NCBI GenBank assembly: GCA_016222905.1
Contig: JACRPZ010000060.1
Span: 1 to 33,900 of the forward strand
Origin: Nitrospirota bacterium
Lineage (GTDB): Bacteria; Nitrospirota; Thermodesulfovibrionia; UBA6902
DNA length: 33,900 nt
Direction: 5' to 3'
Numbering within the stretch: position 1 is the first letter of the stretch; every line of letters starts with the position of its first letter. Below the pieces are notes generated by a model. It had not been told where the DNA came from. It was given only the letters and a program-made list of their open reading frames with translations, and did no database searches. The translations under genes and the position numbers were made by a program. Below, one piece after another: positions 8,277 to 16,495 of this stretch.

Positions 8277-9484
8277 GTATAAAAGTGCCGGTTATAATGT
8301 ATCATTCTGTTGGTCGGAATAACCCTGATTGGATATGGAATCACTTAATAACCCCCGTAAATGTGTTTGAAGCTCAAATCAAATTCCTATCTAAAAGAGT
8401 TTTTAACTCGATAAACTTACAGGAACTTTATGTATATATGAAGTATAATAATAAAATATCTGATAATCCTATTGTACTAACTTTTGATGACGGGTACTTA
8501 GATAATTGGGTGTACGCATTCCCTATTCTAAAAAAATACGGAATGAAAGGAACGATCTTTGTTAATCCGGAATTTGTTGATCCCATAGATAAATGCAGGT
8601 TAAATTTAGATGATGTCTGGAACGGCAAATGCGAGGAAAAGGATTTATTCAGCAAAGGCTTTCTATCATGGCATGAGATGAGAAAAATGGAAGAATCAGG
8701 GATAATTGATATTCAATCACATTCCATGTCTCATACGTGGTATTTTACAGGAGATGAAATAGTGGATTTTCATCATCCGGGAAATGATCAATTTCCATGG
8801 CTTTTCTGGAATGCTCATCCCGAAAGAAAAAGCTTCTATTTAAATGAAAATCAGGAGACCTTTGTTCCTTATGGAACGCCGATTTATAAAAACGGAAGAT
8901 CATTAGGAATAAAAAGGTACTTTGAAGATACGGGACTTAGCAGACATTTAACGACATTTGTTAAAAATCAAGAGGATGATTTTTTTACATGTAAGGACTG
9001 GAAAAATGCACTGTTTCAGCAGGTAAATATTTACAAGTCCGAGAATAAATTGAATGATAGATACGAGACGGATGAGGAGCAGGAAGAAAGATTCCGGTAT
9101 GAACTATTTAAAAGCAAGGCGTTACTGGAAGATAAACTGAATAAAAAAATAGACTTTCTTTGCTGGGCCGGAGGAGCTTTCAACAATAAAGCATTATCTA
9201 TAGCCAATGAGGCGGGATATCTTTCATCAACCCTATTTTATAACGATTCAGAAAGAAAAAATAGTTTTGGAGATGATCCGTCAGAAATTAATCGTACAGG
9301 GTGTGTTTCCGAGTTTAATTGGCATAATAACTTCATATCATATACCGAACCGCGCTATTTTATGGCAAATATAAAATATTTTTGCGGCGATAAAATATAT
9401 CTCTGGGTTATCAGATTATACAAGATAAAATATTTTGCAAAATTTATCATCAAAAAGTTGTTGAAGCGAGGAGAGATGCGATGA
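8273..9484 (+). CDS. NodB-type polysaccharide deacetylase
   Basis: A carbohydrate esterase 4-like protein of 403 residues. The metal-binding and catalytic motif TFDDGYLDN lies near residue 65, and the paired-histidine motif HSMSH lies near 145, the usual two metal-ligand sites of NodB domains. It is longer than a minimal NodB domain, with an extra segment (about 150-260) before the C-terminal part, as in large deacetylases of polysaccharide loci. No signal peptide is evident, so it may act in the cytoplasm on lipid-linked sugars. It overlaps both neighbours by 4 bases and has AGGAAGGA before the ATG. Removing an N-acetyl group would expose an amine for the next gene product; that link is inference. 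Confidence 0.85.
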   Translation: MSIKVPVIMYHSVGRNNPDWIWNHLITPVNVFEAQIKFLSKRVFNSINLQELYVYMKYNNKISDNPIVLTFDDGYLDNWVYAFPILKKYGMKGTIFVNPEFVDPIDKCRLNLDDVWNGKCEEKDLFSKGFLSWHEMRKMEESGIIDIQSHSMSHTWYFTGDEIVDFHHPGNDQFPWLFWNAHPERKSFYLNENQETFVPYGTPIYKNGRSLGIKRYFEDTGLSRHLTTFVKNQEDDFFTCKDWKNALFQQVNIYKSENKLNDRYETDEEQEERFRYELFKSKALLEDKLNKKIDFLCWAGGAFNNKALSIANEAGYLSSTLFYNDSERKNSFGDDPSEINRTGCVSEFNWHNNFISYTEPRYFMANIKYFCGDKIYLWVIRLYKIKYFAKFIIKKLLKRGEMR

Positions 9485-11172
9485 ATTCACGACTTGTCAA
9501 AAATATTATTTATCCAACATATAAATTTATAAAAAATGATGACGTATTCTTAAGATTAAAAGAACTCGAAAACAATCAATGGCTTCCGAGACAGGAATTA
9601 CAAGATTTGCAGTGGAAAAAGCTGATATTTTTATTGGAATATGTTTACGCAAATATTCCTTATTACACCCAACTGTTCAACGAATGGGGGCTAAAGCCAG
9701 GCGACATTCAAAGTCATGACGACTATCTGAAAGTACCGGTGTTGACAAAAGAAATGATTCGGAACAACGCTAAAAAAATGATTACTGTTGATCCGTCAAT
9801 AAAAGGCACGAGCGCCAATACAGGAGGTTCAACTGGAGAGACCTTATATTTTTATAAGGGTGTAACCGGCTATGGGCTTGCAAATATTATACGCCTCAAT
9901 AGGTGGTGCGGTAAGGATATAGGAGACAGAGAGGCGGTTTTTTGGGGGACGGCGTTTGATGAAAGAAAAATAAAAAGAATAGCGGGCAAGATGAAAGATT
10001 ATTTTCAGAATATTTTGTATCTTTCCACATTTAATATGTCTGAAGAGGCAATGCAGCAATATTCAAAGAGGCTGCGTAAATTCAAGCCCCATCTTATAAG
10101 GGGATATCCTTCAGCTTTGTTTGCTTTTGCAGATTTTCTAAAGAAAAAAGGCATAACAGATATCAAACCAAGGGCTGTTATTTCAACTGGAGAGAAGTCA
10201 TTCCCTTTTCAAAAAGAATTGATGGCCGATGTGTTTGGCTGCGAAGTCTATGAGCGATATGGCAGCAATGAATTTGGGAACATAGCTCATGAATGTTCTC
10301 ATCATCATGGGCTGCATATTTTAACTGACATGTATTATGTGGAAATTCTGAAAGATAACAGACCTGTAGAGAAGGGGGAAACCGGTGAAATAGTTGTTAC
10401 AGGATTACATAATTATTATATGCCATTTTTAAGGTACAAAATTGGGGACATGGGGGTTTTGACAGACGCACAGTGCAGTTGCGGACGCGGGTTTCCTATG
10501 CTGGAAGAGGTTACAGGCAGATCATTTGATATGATTGTAACACCTTCAGGCAAAGCCCTTGGCGGTTTCTTCTGGACATTTATTTCGAGGGCTGTGCCTG
10601 GAATTAAACAATTTCAGGTTTCCCAGAAAGACTTGGGAAATGTAGATTTTAAAATCGTGCCCGATGAAACTTTTCAGAAAGACTCTATAAAACAGCTTGA
10701 AAATGAGCTACAAGAAAAAGCTGGAAAGGATTTTAAAGTTCACTTCAAAATAGTTGACGAGATCCCTCTGACCCCTTCAGGAAAGTTCAGATTTATCGTT
10801 TCAGAAACATCAAAAGAGCGATTAGTTATGAAATCAAAAATACATAAAGCAACTGTCACCGAAGCCAATTTAAATCATACTGACAGCATTACAATTGATG
10901 AGGACTTAATGAAGATGGTTAATCTAAAACAATACGAGAATGTTCTTGTGGTTAATAATACAAGCGGCGCACGTCTGGAGACCTTTGCTGAGAAGGGCAA
11001 AAGGGGTTCCGGTATTGTTTCAGCAAACGGGGCCGCTTCTCATCTTATGAAAAAGGGTGATGAGATTATCATTATGTCTTTCACATGGACAAATAAAAAA
11101 TTTATACCAAAAGCAATCCTTGTTGATAAAGAAAATAAATTTGTGGAATTTTTAGAAGGGGGTGTGTTCTGA
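9481..11172 (+). CDS. CapK/PaaK-type adenylate-forming enzyme fused to a C-terminal PanD-like domain
   Basis: Residues 1 to about 445 form a phenylacetate-CoA-ligase-like adenylation domain: the phosphate loop NTGGSTGETLYF near 118, STGEKSFPF, ERYGSNEFGN (aromatic-acid ligase signature) and YKIGDMGVL followed by CSCGRGFP. Residues 450-563 are an unrelated aspartate-1-decarboxylase (PanD)-like barrel, homologous to the whole next gene. Relative to E. coli PanD the fused copy keeps Lys9, His11, Ser25, Arg54, Thr57 and Asn72 equivalents but has His for Tyr22, Asp for Gly24 and Phe for Tyr58. Self-cleavage to a pyruvoyl group is therefore doubtful. An internal ATG exists at 10828. The ligase probably activates a carboxylic acid for transfer to a glycan. 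GGAG precedes the start; it overlaps both neighbours. Confidence 0.85.
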   Translation: MNSRLVKNIIYPTYKFIKNDDVFLRLKELENNQWLPRQELQDLQWKKLIFLLEYVYANIPYYTQLFNEWGLKPGDIQSHDDYLKVPVLTKEMIRNNAKKMITVDPSIKGTSANTGGSTGETLYFYKGVTGYGLANIIRLNRWCGKDIGDREAVFWGTAFDERKIKRIAGKMKDYFQNILYLSTFNMSEEAMQQYSKRLRKFKPHLIRGYPSALFAFADFLKKKGITDIKPRAVISTGEKSFPFQKELMADVFGCEVYERYGSNEFGNIAHECSHHHGLHILTDMYYVEILKDNRPVEKGETGEIVVTGLHNYYMPFLRYKIGDMGVLTDAQCSCGRGFPMLEEVTGRSFDMIVTPSGKALGGFFWTFISRAVPGIKQFQVSQKDLGNVDFKIVPDETFQKDSIKQLENELQEKAGKDFKVHFKIVDEIPLTPSGKFRFIVSETSKERLVMKSKIHKATVTEANLNHTDSITIDEDLMKMVNLKQYENVLVVNNTSGARLETFAEKGKRGSGIVSANGAASHLMKKGDEIIIMSFTWTNKKFIPKAILVDKENKFVEFLEGGVF

Positions 11173-11516
11173 TGAAGTTCAAAATGTTAAAATCAGCCAT
11201 TTTAGACGCAACTGTTACAGAAGCGGATTTGAATTATATCGGAAGCATTACAATTGATGAAGATCTGACAGAAAAAGCAAATTTGAGGGCCGGCGAGAAT
11301 GTTCTGGTGGTAGACCAGACCAACGGCTCACGTTTAGAAACCTATGTTATCGTAGGGAAAAGAGGCTCTGGTGTTATATGCATGAATGGAGCGGCAGCTC
11401 ATTTAATTAATAAAAGCGATAAAGTTGCTATCATGACTTTTGAATGGACAAATAAAGAGATGACTCCTCTATTTGTACTTGTTGACAAAGAAAATAAGTT
11501 TGTCAAATATTGCTGA
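11172..11516 (+). CDS. Aspartate 1-decarboxylase (PanD)-like protein
   Basis: 114 residues that align without gaps to the start of E. coli PanD, so residue numbers are shared. The self-cleavage pair Gly24-Ser25, Tyr22, Arg54, Thr57, Tyr58, Asn72 and the NGAAAH segment (72-77) are all present. Lys9 is Ala, His11 is Leu and Trp47 is Val, so substrate binding may differ from aspartate. Classic PanD makes beta-alanine for pantothenate and carries a pyruvoyl cofactor. Here the context is polysaccharide synthesis, not pantothenate. The ATG overlaps the previous stop by one base (TGATG) with AGGGGG upstream, implying coupled translation with its fused paralog. It may form mixed oligomers with that domain. 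Confidence 0.8.
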   Translation: MKFKMLKSAILDATVTEADLNYIGSITIDEDLTEKANLRAGENVLVVDQTNGSRLETYVIVGKRGSGVICMNGAAAHLINKSDKVAIMTFEWTNKEMTPLFVLVDKENKFVKYC

Positions 11517-11547
11517 ATGGACATAGCATAAGCTTTATTGTTATTAA

Positions 11548-12294
11548 ATGCAAACAATTACTAATAAATCGAAAACTCCGTCGGTTCCATCTTTTTTGTC
11601 GTGGCTTTTTCCTTATAAAAGAAAAGGATTATCCATTTCCACAAATTCTCCTGTCTCTTACTACTTATTTCAAAACAAGATTTCACTGACAGTTATTAAT
11701 TGGTTATCTCAGGGAATGAGAGGTATGGGCATTGCTGATATTATCGGGAAGGTAACATTTGAGATTTTGGTTTTTGTTTTATTTATATTTTTATTGAACG
11801 GTTCAGGAATTTATCGTATCAGCTTGGCTCTGATTCTTGCTCATACACTTAACTGGCTTATTAATAGCCATTTTTGGGATCTTGGGAGATTTCTGGGATT
11901 TACTCGTACACCGCCAAGCCGTTTTTTTCCCTATTTGAGAAAAACCAGCACGAGAATCAGGAGTAATAATTCCATATCAGCAGTAATTGTTATCGGCGGT
12001 TTATCAAGGAATGAGAGTTTTAAGACTACCTCTGATATAGATATGATTTTTATAAGCGGGAAAGGATATGCGAATATCGTTAAGGCAATTATTGTAAGTA
12101 TCCGGGAAAGAGCAGTTGCTTTTCTAAGTAAATTCCCGCTGCATCTTGAATTGTACAGCGACATGGAGTCCATGCATAAATTCAGAAATGATGAAGTTCC
12201 TGTAGTATTAAAAGACGCAGGGGGGATAGCTCAAAGCTGGTATGGCAGAACAGGCAGAACAATAACAAGACTGGAAGACTATGAAAAGCGCTAA
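11548..12294 (+). CDS. Membrane-anchored MNT-type nucleotidyltransferase domain protein
   Basis: 248 residues in two parts. Residues about 68-106 hold two hydrophobic helices. Residues 145-230 hold a polymerase-beta-like nucleotidyltransferase core: GGLSRNE at 150-156 followed by SDIDM, with Asp163 and Asp165 as likely metal ligands. Such domains transfer a nucleotidyl group to small molecules, proteins or nucleic acids; the target here is unknown. No partner HEPN protein is adjacent, so it does not look like an MNT-HEPN toxin-antitoxin pair. No Shine-Dalgarno is visible before the chosen ATG. Its 3' end overlaps the next glycosyltransferase by 14 bases, tying it to the polysaccharide operon. 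Confidence 0.65.
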
Positions 12295-13093
12295 GATAAC
12301 AGCTGCGATTATTACATTTAATGAAGAAAAAGACATCGCAAGGTGTCTTGAACATTTAAAATGGGCTGATGACATTGTTATTGTTGATTCTTTTAGTGAA
12401 GATAGGACAGTAGATATATGCAAGAAATATACTGATAAAATATACCAGCAAAAATGGCTTGGCTTTGGGCGGCAAAGAAACCATGCAATTCATCTCGTTG
12501 ATACTGAATGGGTTTTATGTGTTGATGCAGATGAGGTTGTACCTAAGGAACTTGCTGAGGAAATAAGAGAAGCTATCAATTCCAATCAGGATTTTGAAGG
12601 GTATGAAATACGACTAAAAAACTACTTTCTGGGAAAACCATTGCGTTTTTCAGATCAAGAACTTAAAATTATCCGGCTTTTCAGAACGCGTTCTGGAAGT
12701 TACGAAGACAGGGAAGTTCATGAAAGGCCAATCGTCAAGGGGAAAATAGGCAAATTAAGAAATCCTATGATGCATTTTGGCAATCATATCTCCACCATAT
12801 GGAACTATATGGAACAAGCGAATGTTTATACGGACCTTGAAGTCCAGGAACGTCTTAAAATAAAGAATCATCAGATAAATTTCAAATGGCAATCAGCTTC
12901 CGCTCGAATGAGGCTGAAATATATAGCATGTTATCTGCCTTTTAAACCTGTTCTAAGATTTTTGTGGATATTTGTATTGAGATTGGGTTTCCTGGACGGA
13001 TATAGAGGACTACTGTGGGCGATGCTGCATGGGTTTATTCTTGAATTCCTTGTTTCCGCCAAACTCTATGAGTATAAATTAAAGAGGAGATGA
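12281..13093 (+). CDS. Glycosyltransferase family 2 (WaaE/KdtX-like)
   Basis: A 270-residue GT-A enzyme. [20 protein letters not shown] at the N terminus is the usual GT2 opening; VDSFSEDRT follows, and CVDADE (near 82) supplies the DxD metal and nucleotide-sugar site. The [10 protein letters not shown] segment resembles the lipopolysaccharide-core glucosyltransferase group WaaE/KdtX. A C-terminal hydrophobic stretch ([23 protein letters not shown]) probably associates with the membrane. GGAAG lies just before the start, inside the overlapped upstream gene. The donor is probably a UDP-hexose; the acceptor is unknown. Confidence 0.88.
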
Positions 13094-13098
13094 TAATA

Positions 13099-14124
13099 AT
13101 GAATAAAAGCTCAAATAATGATAAGCTGATTTGTGAAAATATAATGCGGCCTAAAGTTTATATTGCAAAAACAGGTTCAGACTTAGAAAAGTCAATTAGA
13201 GAGTCTTTAAAGTGGATAGATTATGAAAAAATAATTCGCCCAGGCAATAGAGTTTTTATCAAACCTAACCTTACATTTACAGTTCACAGACAAGGGGTTA
13301 CTGTCTCTCCTCTATTTCTCAAGTCTCTTGTAACTGTCCTGAGAGATCTGACTCCAAATATAACCATCGGGGAGTCAGACGGAGGGTACGGCTCTTATAC
13401 CGCTGAAGAGGCTTTTTATGGACACAATCTTTTCGATATGTCAAAGGAGTTAGGATTTGATTTAGTAAATTTATCGAAATGTGAAAAAGAATACATAGAT
13501 ATTCCCGTAGGAAATAAGGCTGTGCCCATTCCATTGCCCAAAATGCTGCTGAATGATGTGGATGTATTTATATCTGTTGCGGTTCCAAAAGTTCACTCAA
13601 TGACAGGAATCAGCTTATGCGTAAAAAACCAATGGGGATGCATCCCGGACAAAATGAGGTTATTACATCATTACTTGTTCGAAGAAGCGATAATTAAAAT
13701 TAACAAGCTCTTAAATCCCGGGATAAATTTTATAGACGGCACATATGGGTTGACAGAAAATGGTCCCATCATCGGTGTTCCGCTTAAACTTGATCTGATA
13801 TTAGCTTCCGACAATATATGGGCAATTGATTCTGCAGGTAGCCATATCATGAGTTTTGATATTAGAAAAGCTCGATACCTTTCCATAGCAAAAGAATCCG
13901 GACTGCTCCCATCGGTTAACGAAATTAACTTTAATGATAATATAAATAATTTCATTTCAGATAAGTTCTTCTTAAAAAGGACAATGTGGAATAGATATGC
14001 GCTCTTTGCTTTTAAGCACAAATTTGCTTCAAAAATTGTATATGATTCTACGATTGGTGATATCCTTCATTGGATTATGTATGCTACTCGCGGTAGAATT
14101 CATATGCCGAGATTTAAGGTGTAA
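13099..14124 (+). CDS. DUF362 domain protein
   Basis: About 341 residues matching the DUF362 pattern: VFIKPNL near the start, TIGESDGGYG, a VDVFISVAVPKVHSMTGISLCVKNQWG core and a FIDGTYGLTENGP segment followed by ASDNIWAIDSAG. Many DUF362 proteins also carry ferredoxin cysteines; none are present here. The function of the family is not established. I chose the ATG at 13099 because AGAGGAG (13083-13089) lies at a good distance from it, whereas the in-frame ATG at 13090 would overlap that site. It sits between two glycosyltransferase genes, so a role in handling the glycan or a precursor is likely but unproved. Confidence 0.8.
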   Translation: MNKSSNNDKLICENIMRPKVYIAKTGSDLEKSIRESLKWIDYEKIIRPGNRVFIKPNLTFTVHRQGVTVSPLFLKSLVTVLRDLTPNITIGESDGGYGSYTAEEAFYGHNLFDMSKELGFDLVNLSKCEKEYIDIPVGNKAVPIPLPKMLLNDVDVFISVAVPKVHSMTGISLCVKNQWGCIPDKMRLLHHYLFEEAIIKINKLLNPGINFIDGTYGLTENGPIIGVPLKLDLILASDNIWAIDSAGSHIMSFDIRKARYLSIAKESGLLPSVNEINFNDNINNFISDKFFLKRTMWNRYALFAFKHKFASKIVYDSTIGDILHWIMYATRGRIHMPRFKV

Positions 14125-14126
14125 AG

Positions 14127-15353
14127 ATGCATGTTTTAGTCGTAGGGATGAACTATGCGCCCGAACAAACTGCCATTGGCCCGCTGACAACTGAACTGTG
14201 CGAGCATCTCGTATCTCAGGGACATCGAGTGTCTGTAATCACAGGGTTTCCGCACTTTCCGGAGTGGAAAGTTCATAATAATTACAAAAAAAAAATCCTT
14301 CAGCGTGAAAATATAAAAGGCGTCTCAGTGTATCGCGGCTATGTCTATGTACCCAGTCAACCAAGAAATGCATTGCAGCGAATTATTTACGATACTTCCA
14401 TTTGCATTTCTTCATTCCTATGGGGACTTACAATCAGACGTGTTGATGTTATTCTGGTCGTTAGCCCGCCTCTCCAATTATGTCTAACCGCCTATTATTT
14501 AAGTAAAATCAGAAATTGCGGTTTAATAATGCTGATACAGGATATCGTCCCTGATGCAGCTATTGATATGGGAATCATCAAAGATTCTATTGTAATAAAG
14601 ATTGCGCGTAAACTGGAACGATATGTCTACATAAAGGTGCAAACTATAATAGTCATTTGTCAGGGATTTGTTAATAATCTGAAAAATAAGGGTGTGCCGG
14701 ATTCCAAGATTGTACTCTTGCCGAATTGGGTGGACACGGATTTCATAAGGCCTTTAGTGAGAAATAATATTTTTCGTCAAAAGTATGGTATTGCAGAAAA
14801 TCGATTCTTGGTTCTGCACGCCGGTAATGTGGGAGTTAAACAGGGATTGGAGAATGTTCTAAAAACTGCAAAAGAATTCAAATCGGAACCGGATATATTA
14901 TTTTATATTGTTGGCGGAGGCAATGAACTTGATTATCTGGCGAAGTTATCGAATGAAGAGAATTTAAATAATGTTAGATTCTTACCTCTTCAGCCGAAAG
15001 AAATGCTGCCGCACATGCTTTCGGCTGCCGACGCATTAATTATTAATCAACGTTCCGATGTAGTTGATATAGTCATTCCTTCCAAGCTTTATACATACAT
15101 GGCTTCGGGAAGACCTATTATTGCAGCTGTTCATCCAAAGAGTGAAGCCGGACGATATATAACCATGGCGGATTGCGGTTTAGTTATCCCGCCTGAGCAG
15201 CCAAAAGTACTGGCAGATGCTATTCGCCAAGTTAAAACTGATTCTTCGCTTGCTGACCGATATGGCCGCAATGCACGAAAATATTTAGAAGAAAACTTTG
15301 ATCGCAAAAAGATACTAAAGAAATTTACGGCTGTTTTGGAGCGTTCTATTTAA
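14127..15353 (+). CDS. WbuB/WcaI-like glycosyltransferase family 4
   Basis: A 408-residue GT-B enzyme. The opening VLVVGMNYAPEQTAIGPLT and the FPHFPEW segment near residue 47 are typical of WcaI/WbuB, fucosamine- or fucose-transferring enzymes of capsule and O-antigen loci. The C-terminal donor region has HAGNVGVKQGLENVL (near 230) and IPSKLYTYMASGRPIIAA (near 316). It starts 2 bases after the DUF362 stop with AAGGTG upstream, so it is cotranscribed. It is the last gene of the polysaccharide block; base composition rises after it. Transfer of an N-acetyl-6-deoxyhexosamine is possible but not shown. Confidence 0.88.
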   Translation: MHVLVVGMNYAPEQTAIGPLTTELCEHLVSQGHRVSVITGFPHFPEWKVHNNYKKKILQRENIKGVSVYRGYVYVPSQPRNALQRIIYDTSICISSFLWGLTIRRVDVILVVSPPLQLCLTAYYLSKIRNCGLIMLIQDIVPDAAIDMGIIKDSIVIKIARKLERYVYIKVQTIIVICQGFVNNLKNKGVPDSKIVLLPNWVDTDFIRPLVRNNIFRQKYGIAENRFLVLHAGNVGVKQGLENVLKTAKEFKSEPDILFYIVGGGNELDYLAKLSNEENLNNVRFLPLQPKEMLPHMLSAADALIINQRSDVVDIVIPSKLYTYMASGRPIIAAVHPKSEAGRYITMADCGLVIPPEQPKVLADAIRQVKTDSSLADRYGRNARKYLEENFDRKKILKKFTAVLERSI

Positions 15354-15436
15354 AAAAAGAAAAGCAACCGAGTGAAATTCCCAATAAAATGAGGTGGGTC
15401 AGAGCAATGGACTCTTCTTAATGAAAGCGCTGTTAA

Positions 15437-15445
15437 TGCTATAAT
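15437..15445 (+). promoter_or_regulatory. Extended -10 promoter placed for a leaderless mRNA
   Basis: TGCTATAAT is a perfect extended -10 element (TGn-TATAAT). Only six bases separate it from the ATG at 15452, so transcription should start at or within a base or two of the start codon. No Shine-Dalgarno precedes that ATG and no good -35 is seen, which fits an extended -10 promoter driving a leaderless transcript. Confidence 0.6.
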
Positions 15446-15451
15446 TGGCAA

Positions 15452-15691
15452 ATGAGCGAATGGGTTGAGCTTCTATTTACCTACGATGAAATTGAAGCGC
15501 AGATAGTAAAGAGGCTTTTGGAAGGCGATGGGATACAGGTTGTCCTCAGATCAATGAAGGTGAGGCCTTATCCTGTAAGCATCGGTAAAATGGGTGAGGT
15601 GAAGCTGATGGTCAGGGAAGAAGAGCTCGAAAGAGCAAAAGAGATAATAAAAGCGATGGGTGACTTATCCTCTGAAAGCGTGAGTGAATAA
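15452..15691 (+). CDS. DUF2007 small protein
   Basis: A 79-residue protein with the DUF2007 (putative signal-transducing protein) layout: ELLFTYDEIEAQIVKRLLEGDGI, then a short strand-rich middle, then MVREEELERAKEII. It is predicted soluble, with a ferredoxin-like small alpha-beta fold; its biochemical role is unknown. Family members often lie beside regulators. Its TAA stop directly abuts the ATG of the Crp/Fnr gene, so the two form an operon driven by the promoter at 15437-15445. Confidence 0.75.
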   Translation: MSEWVELLFTYDEIEAQIVKRLLEGDGIQVVLRSMKVRPYPVSIGKMGEVKLMVREEELERAKEIIKAMGDLSSESVSE

Positions 15692-16384
15692 ATGATTATT
15701 AGAACGCTGAAAAAGTGCGAGATTTTTACGGAGTTGACAGATAAGGAACTGTCAAAGATCAGCGTTCTATTTGAAGAGCGCAGCATAAAGAAAGATGAGT
15801 ACATCTTCATGGAGGAAGACCCTTCAGGGTGGTTTTATATATTATCCAGCGGCAGGGTGAAGATCGTTAAGCATTCTCAGTCAGGCAAGGATATTATATT
15901 GGAGATCATTTCGCCGGGCGATGTCTTCGGCGGCGTTGCCGTGCTCGATAAAAAACCCTTCCCTGCCTCAGCGCAGGCGATGGAGCCTGTTTCTGTTGTC
16001 AGGATCAGCCGCAGGAATTTATTTGACTTAATGGAGGAGCATCCTGTCCTGAAGCTTGCGATTGTTAAGTCCTTTAGCGACAGGCTCAGAAATGCGCATG
16101 AGACGCTGAAGAATATCGCGACAGAGCGCGTTGAAAGAAGAATCGCCTCTCTGCTGCTGAAGCTCTCTGAAAAAGTCGGCATTGATGATAAGGGCTATAA
16201 AAAGTTGGACTTTCCTCTAACCAGGCAGGAGATTGCCGAGATGGTAGGGACCACCGTTGAGACATGCATAAGGTCGATGAGTAAATTTCAGAAAGAGGGC
16301 AGGGTGAAGTCCTCCGGCGGCAGGATTTTTGTAAACGCGGATTCTCTTAAGGGTTATCTTAAGGCAGAAGAGAATGGCTGGTAA
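15692..16384 (+). CDS. Crp/Fnr family transcriptional regulator
   Basis: 230 residues. An N-terminal cyclic-nucleotide-binding beta barrel (about 10-120) contains the LSSGRVKIVKHSQSGKDIILEIISPGDVFGG-type core (quoted in part), then a dimer helix (125-155), then a winged helix from FPLTRQEIAEMVGTT to GGRIFV. No N-terminal cysteine set is present, so it is not an oxygen-sensing Fe-S Fnr; the effector may be a nucleotide or another small molecule. It has no space for a separate ribosome binding site, since it starts directly at the previous stop. Targets cannot be named. Confidence 0.92.
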   Translation: MIIRTLKKCEIFTELTDKELSKISVLFEERSIKKDEYIFMEEDPSGWFYILSSGRVKIVKHSQSGKDIILEIISPGDVFGGVAVLDKKPFPASAQAMEPVSVVRISRRNLFDLMEEHPVLKLAIVKSFSDRLRNAHETLKNIATERVERRIASLLLKLSEKVGIDDKGYKKLDFPLTRQEIAEMVGTTVETCIRSMSKFQKEGRVKSSGGRIFVNADSLKGYLKAEENGW

Positions 16385-16495
16385 CGTATCGCTCATTTCC
16401 AAATTTCTGAACAACTTTTGCGTTTTTTCTGTTTTCTGAGATAATCTGTTTGAAAAATACGGAAACTGTATAATCACTGGTAGAAATTGTAATTT

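Noticed and set aside
11548-12294. MNT-HEPN toxin-antitoxin pair
   Set aside because: The nucleotidyltransferase has membrane helices and no HEPN partner beside it; its neighbours are glycan genes.
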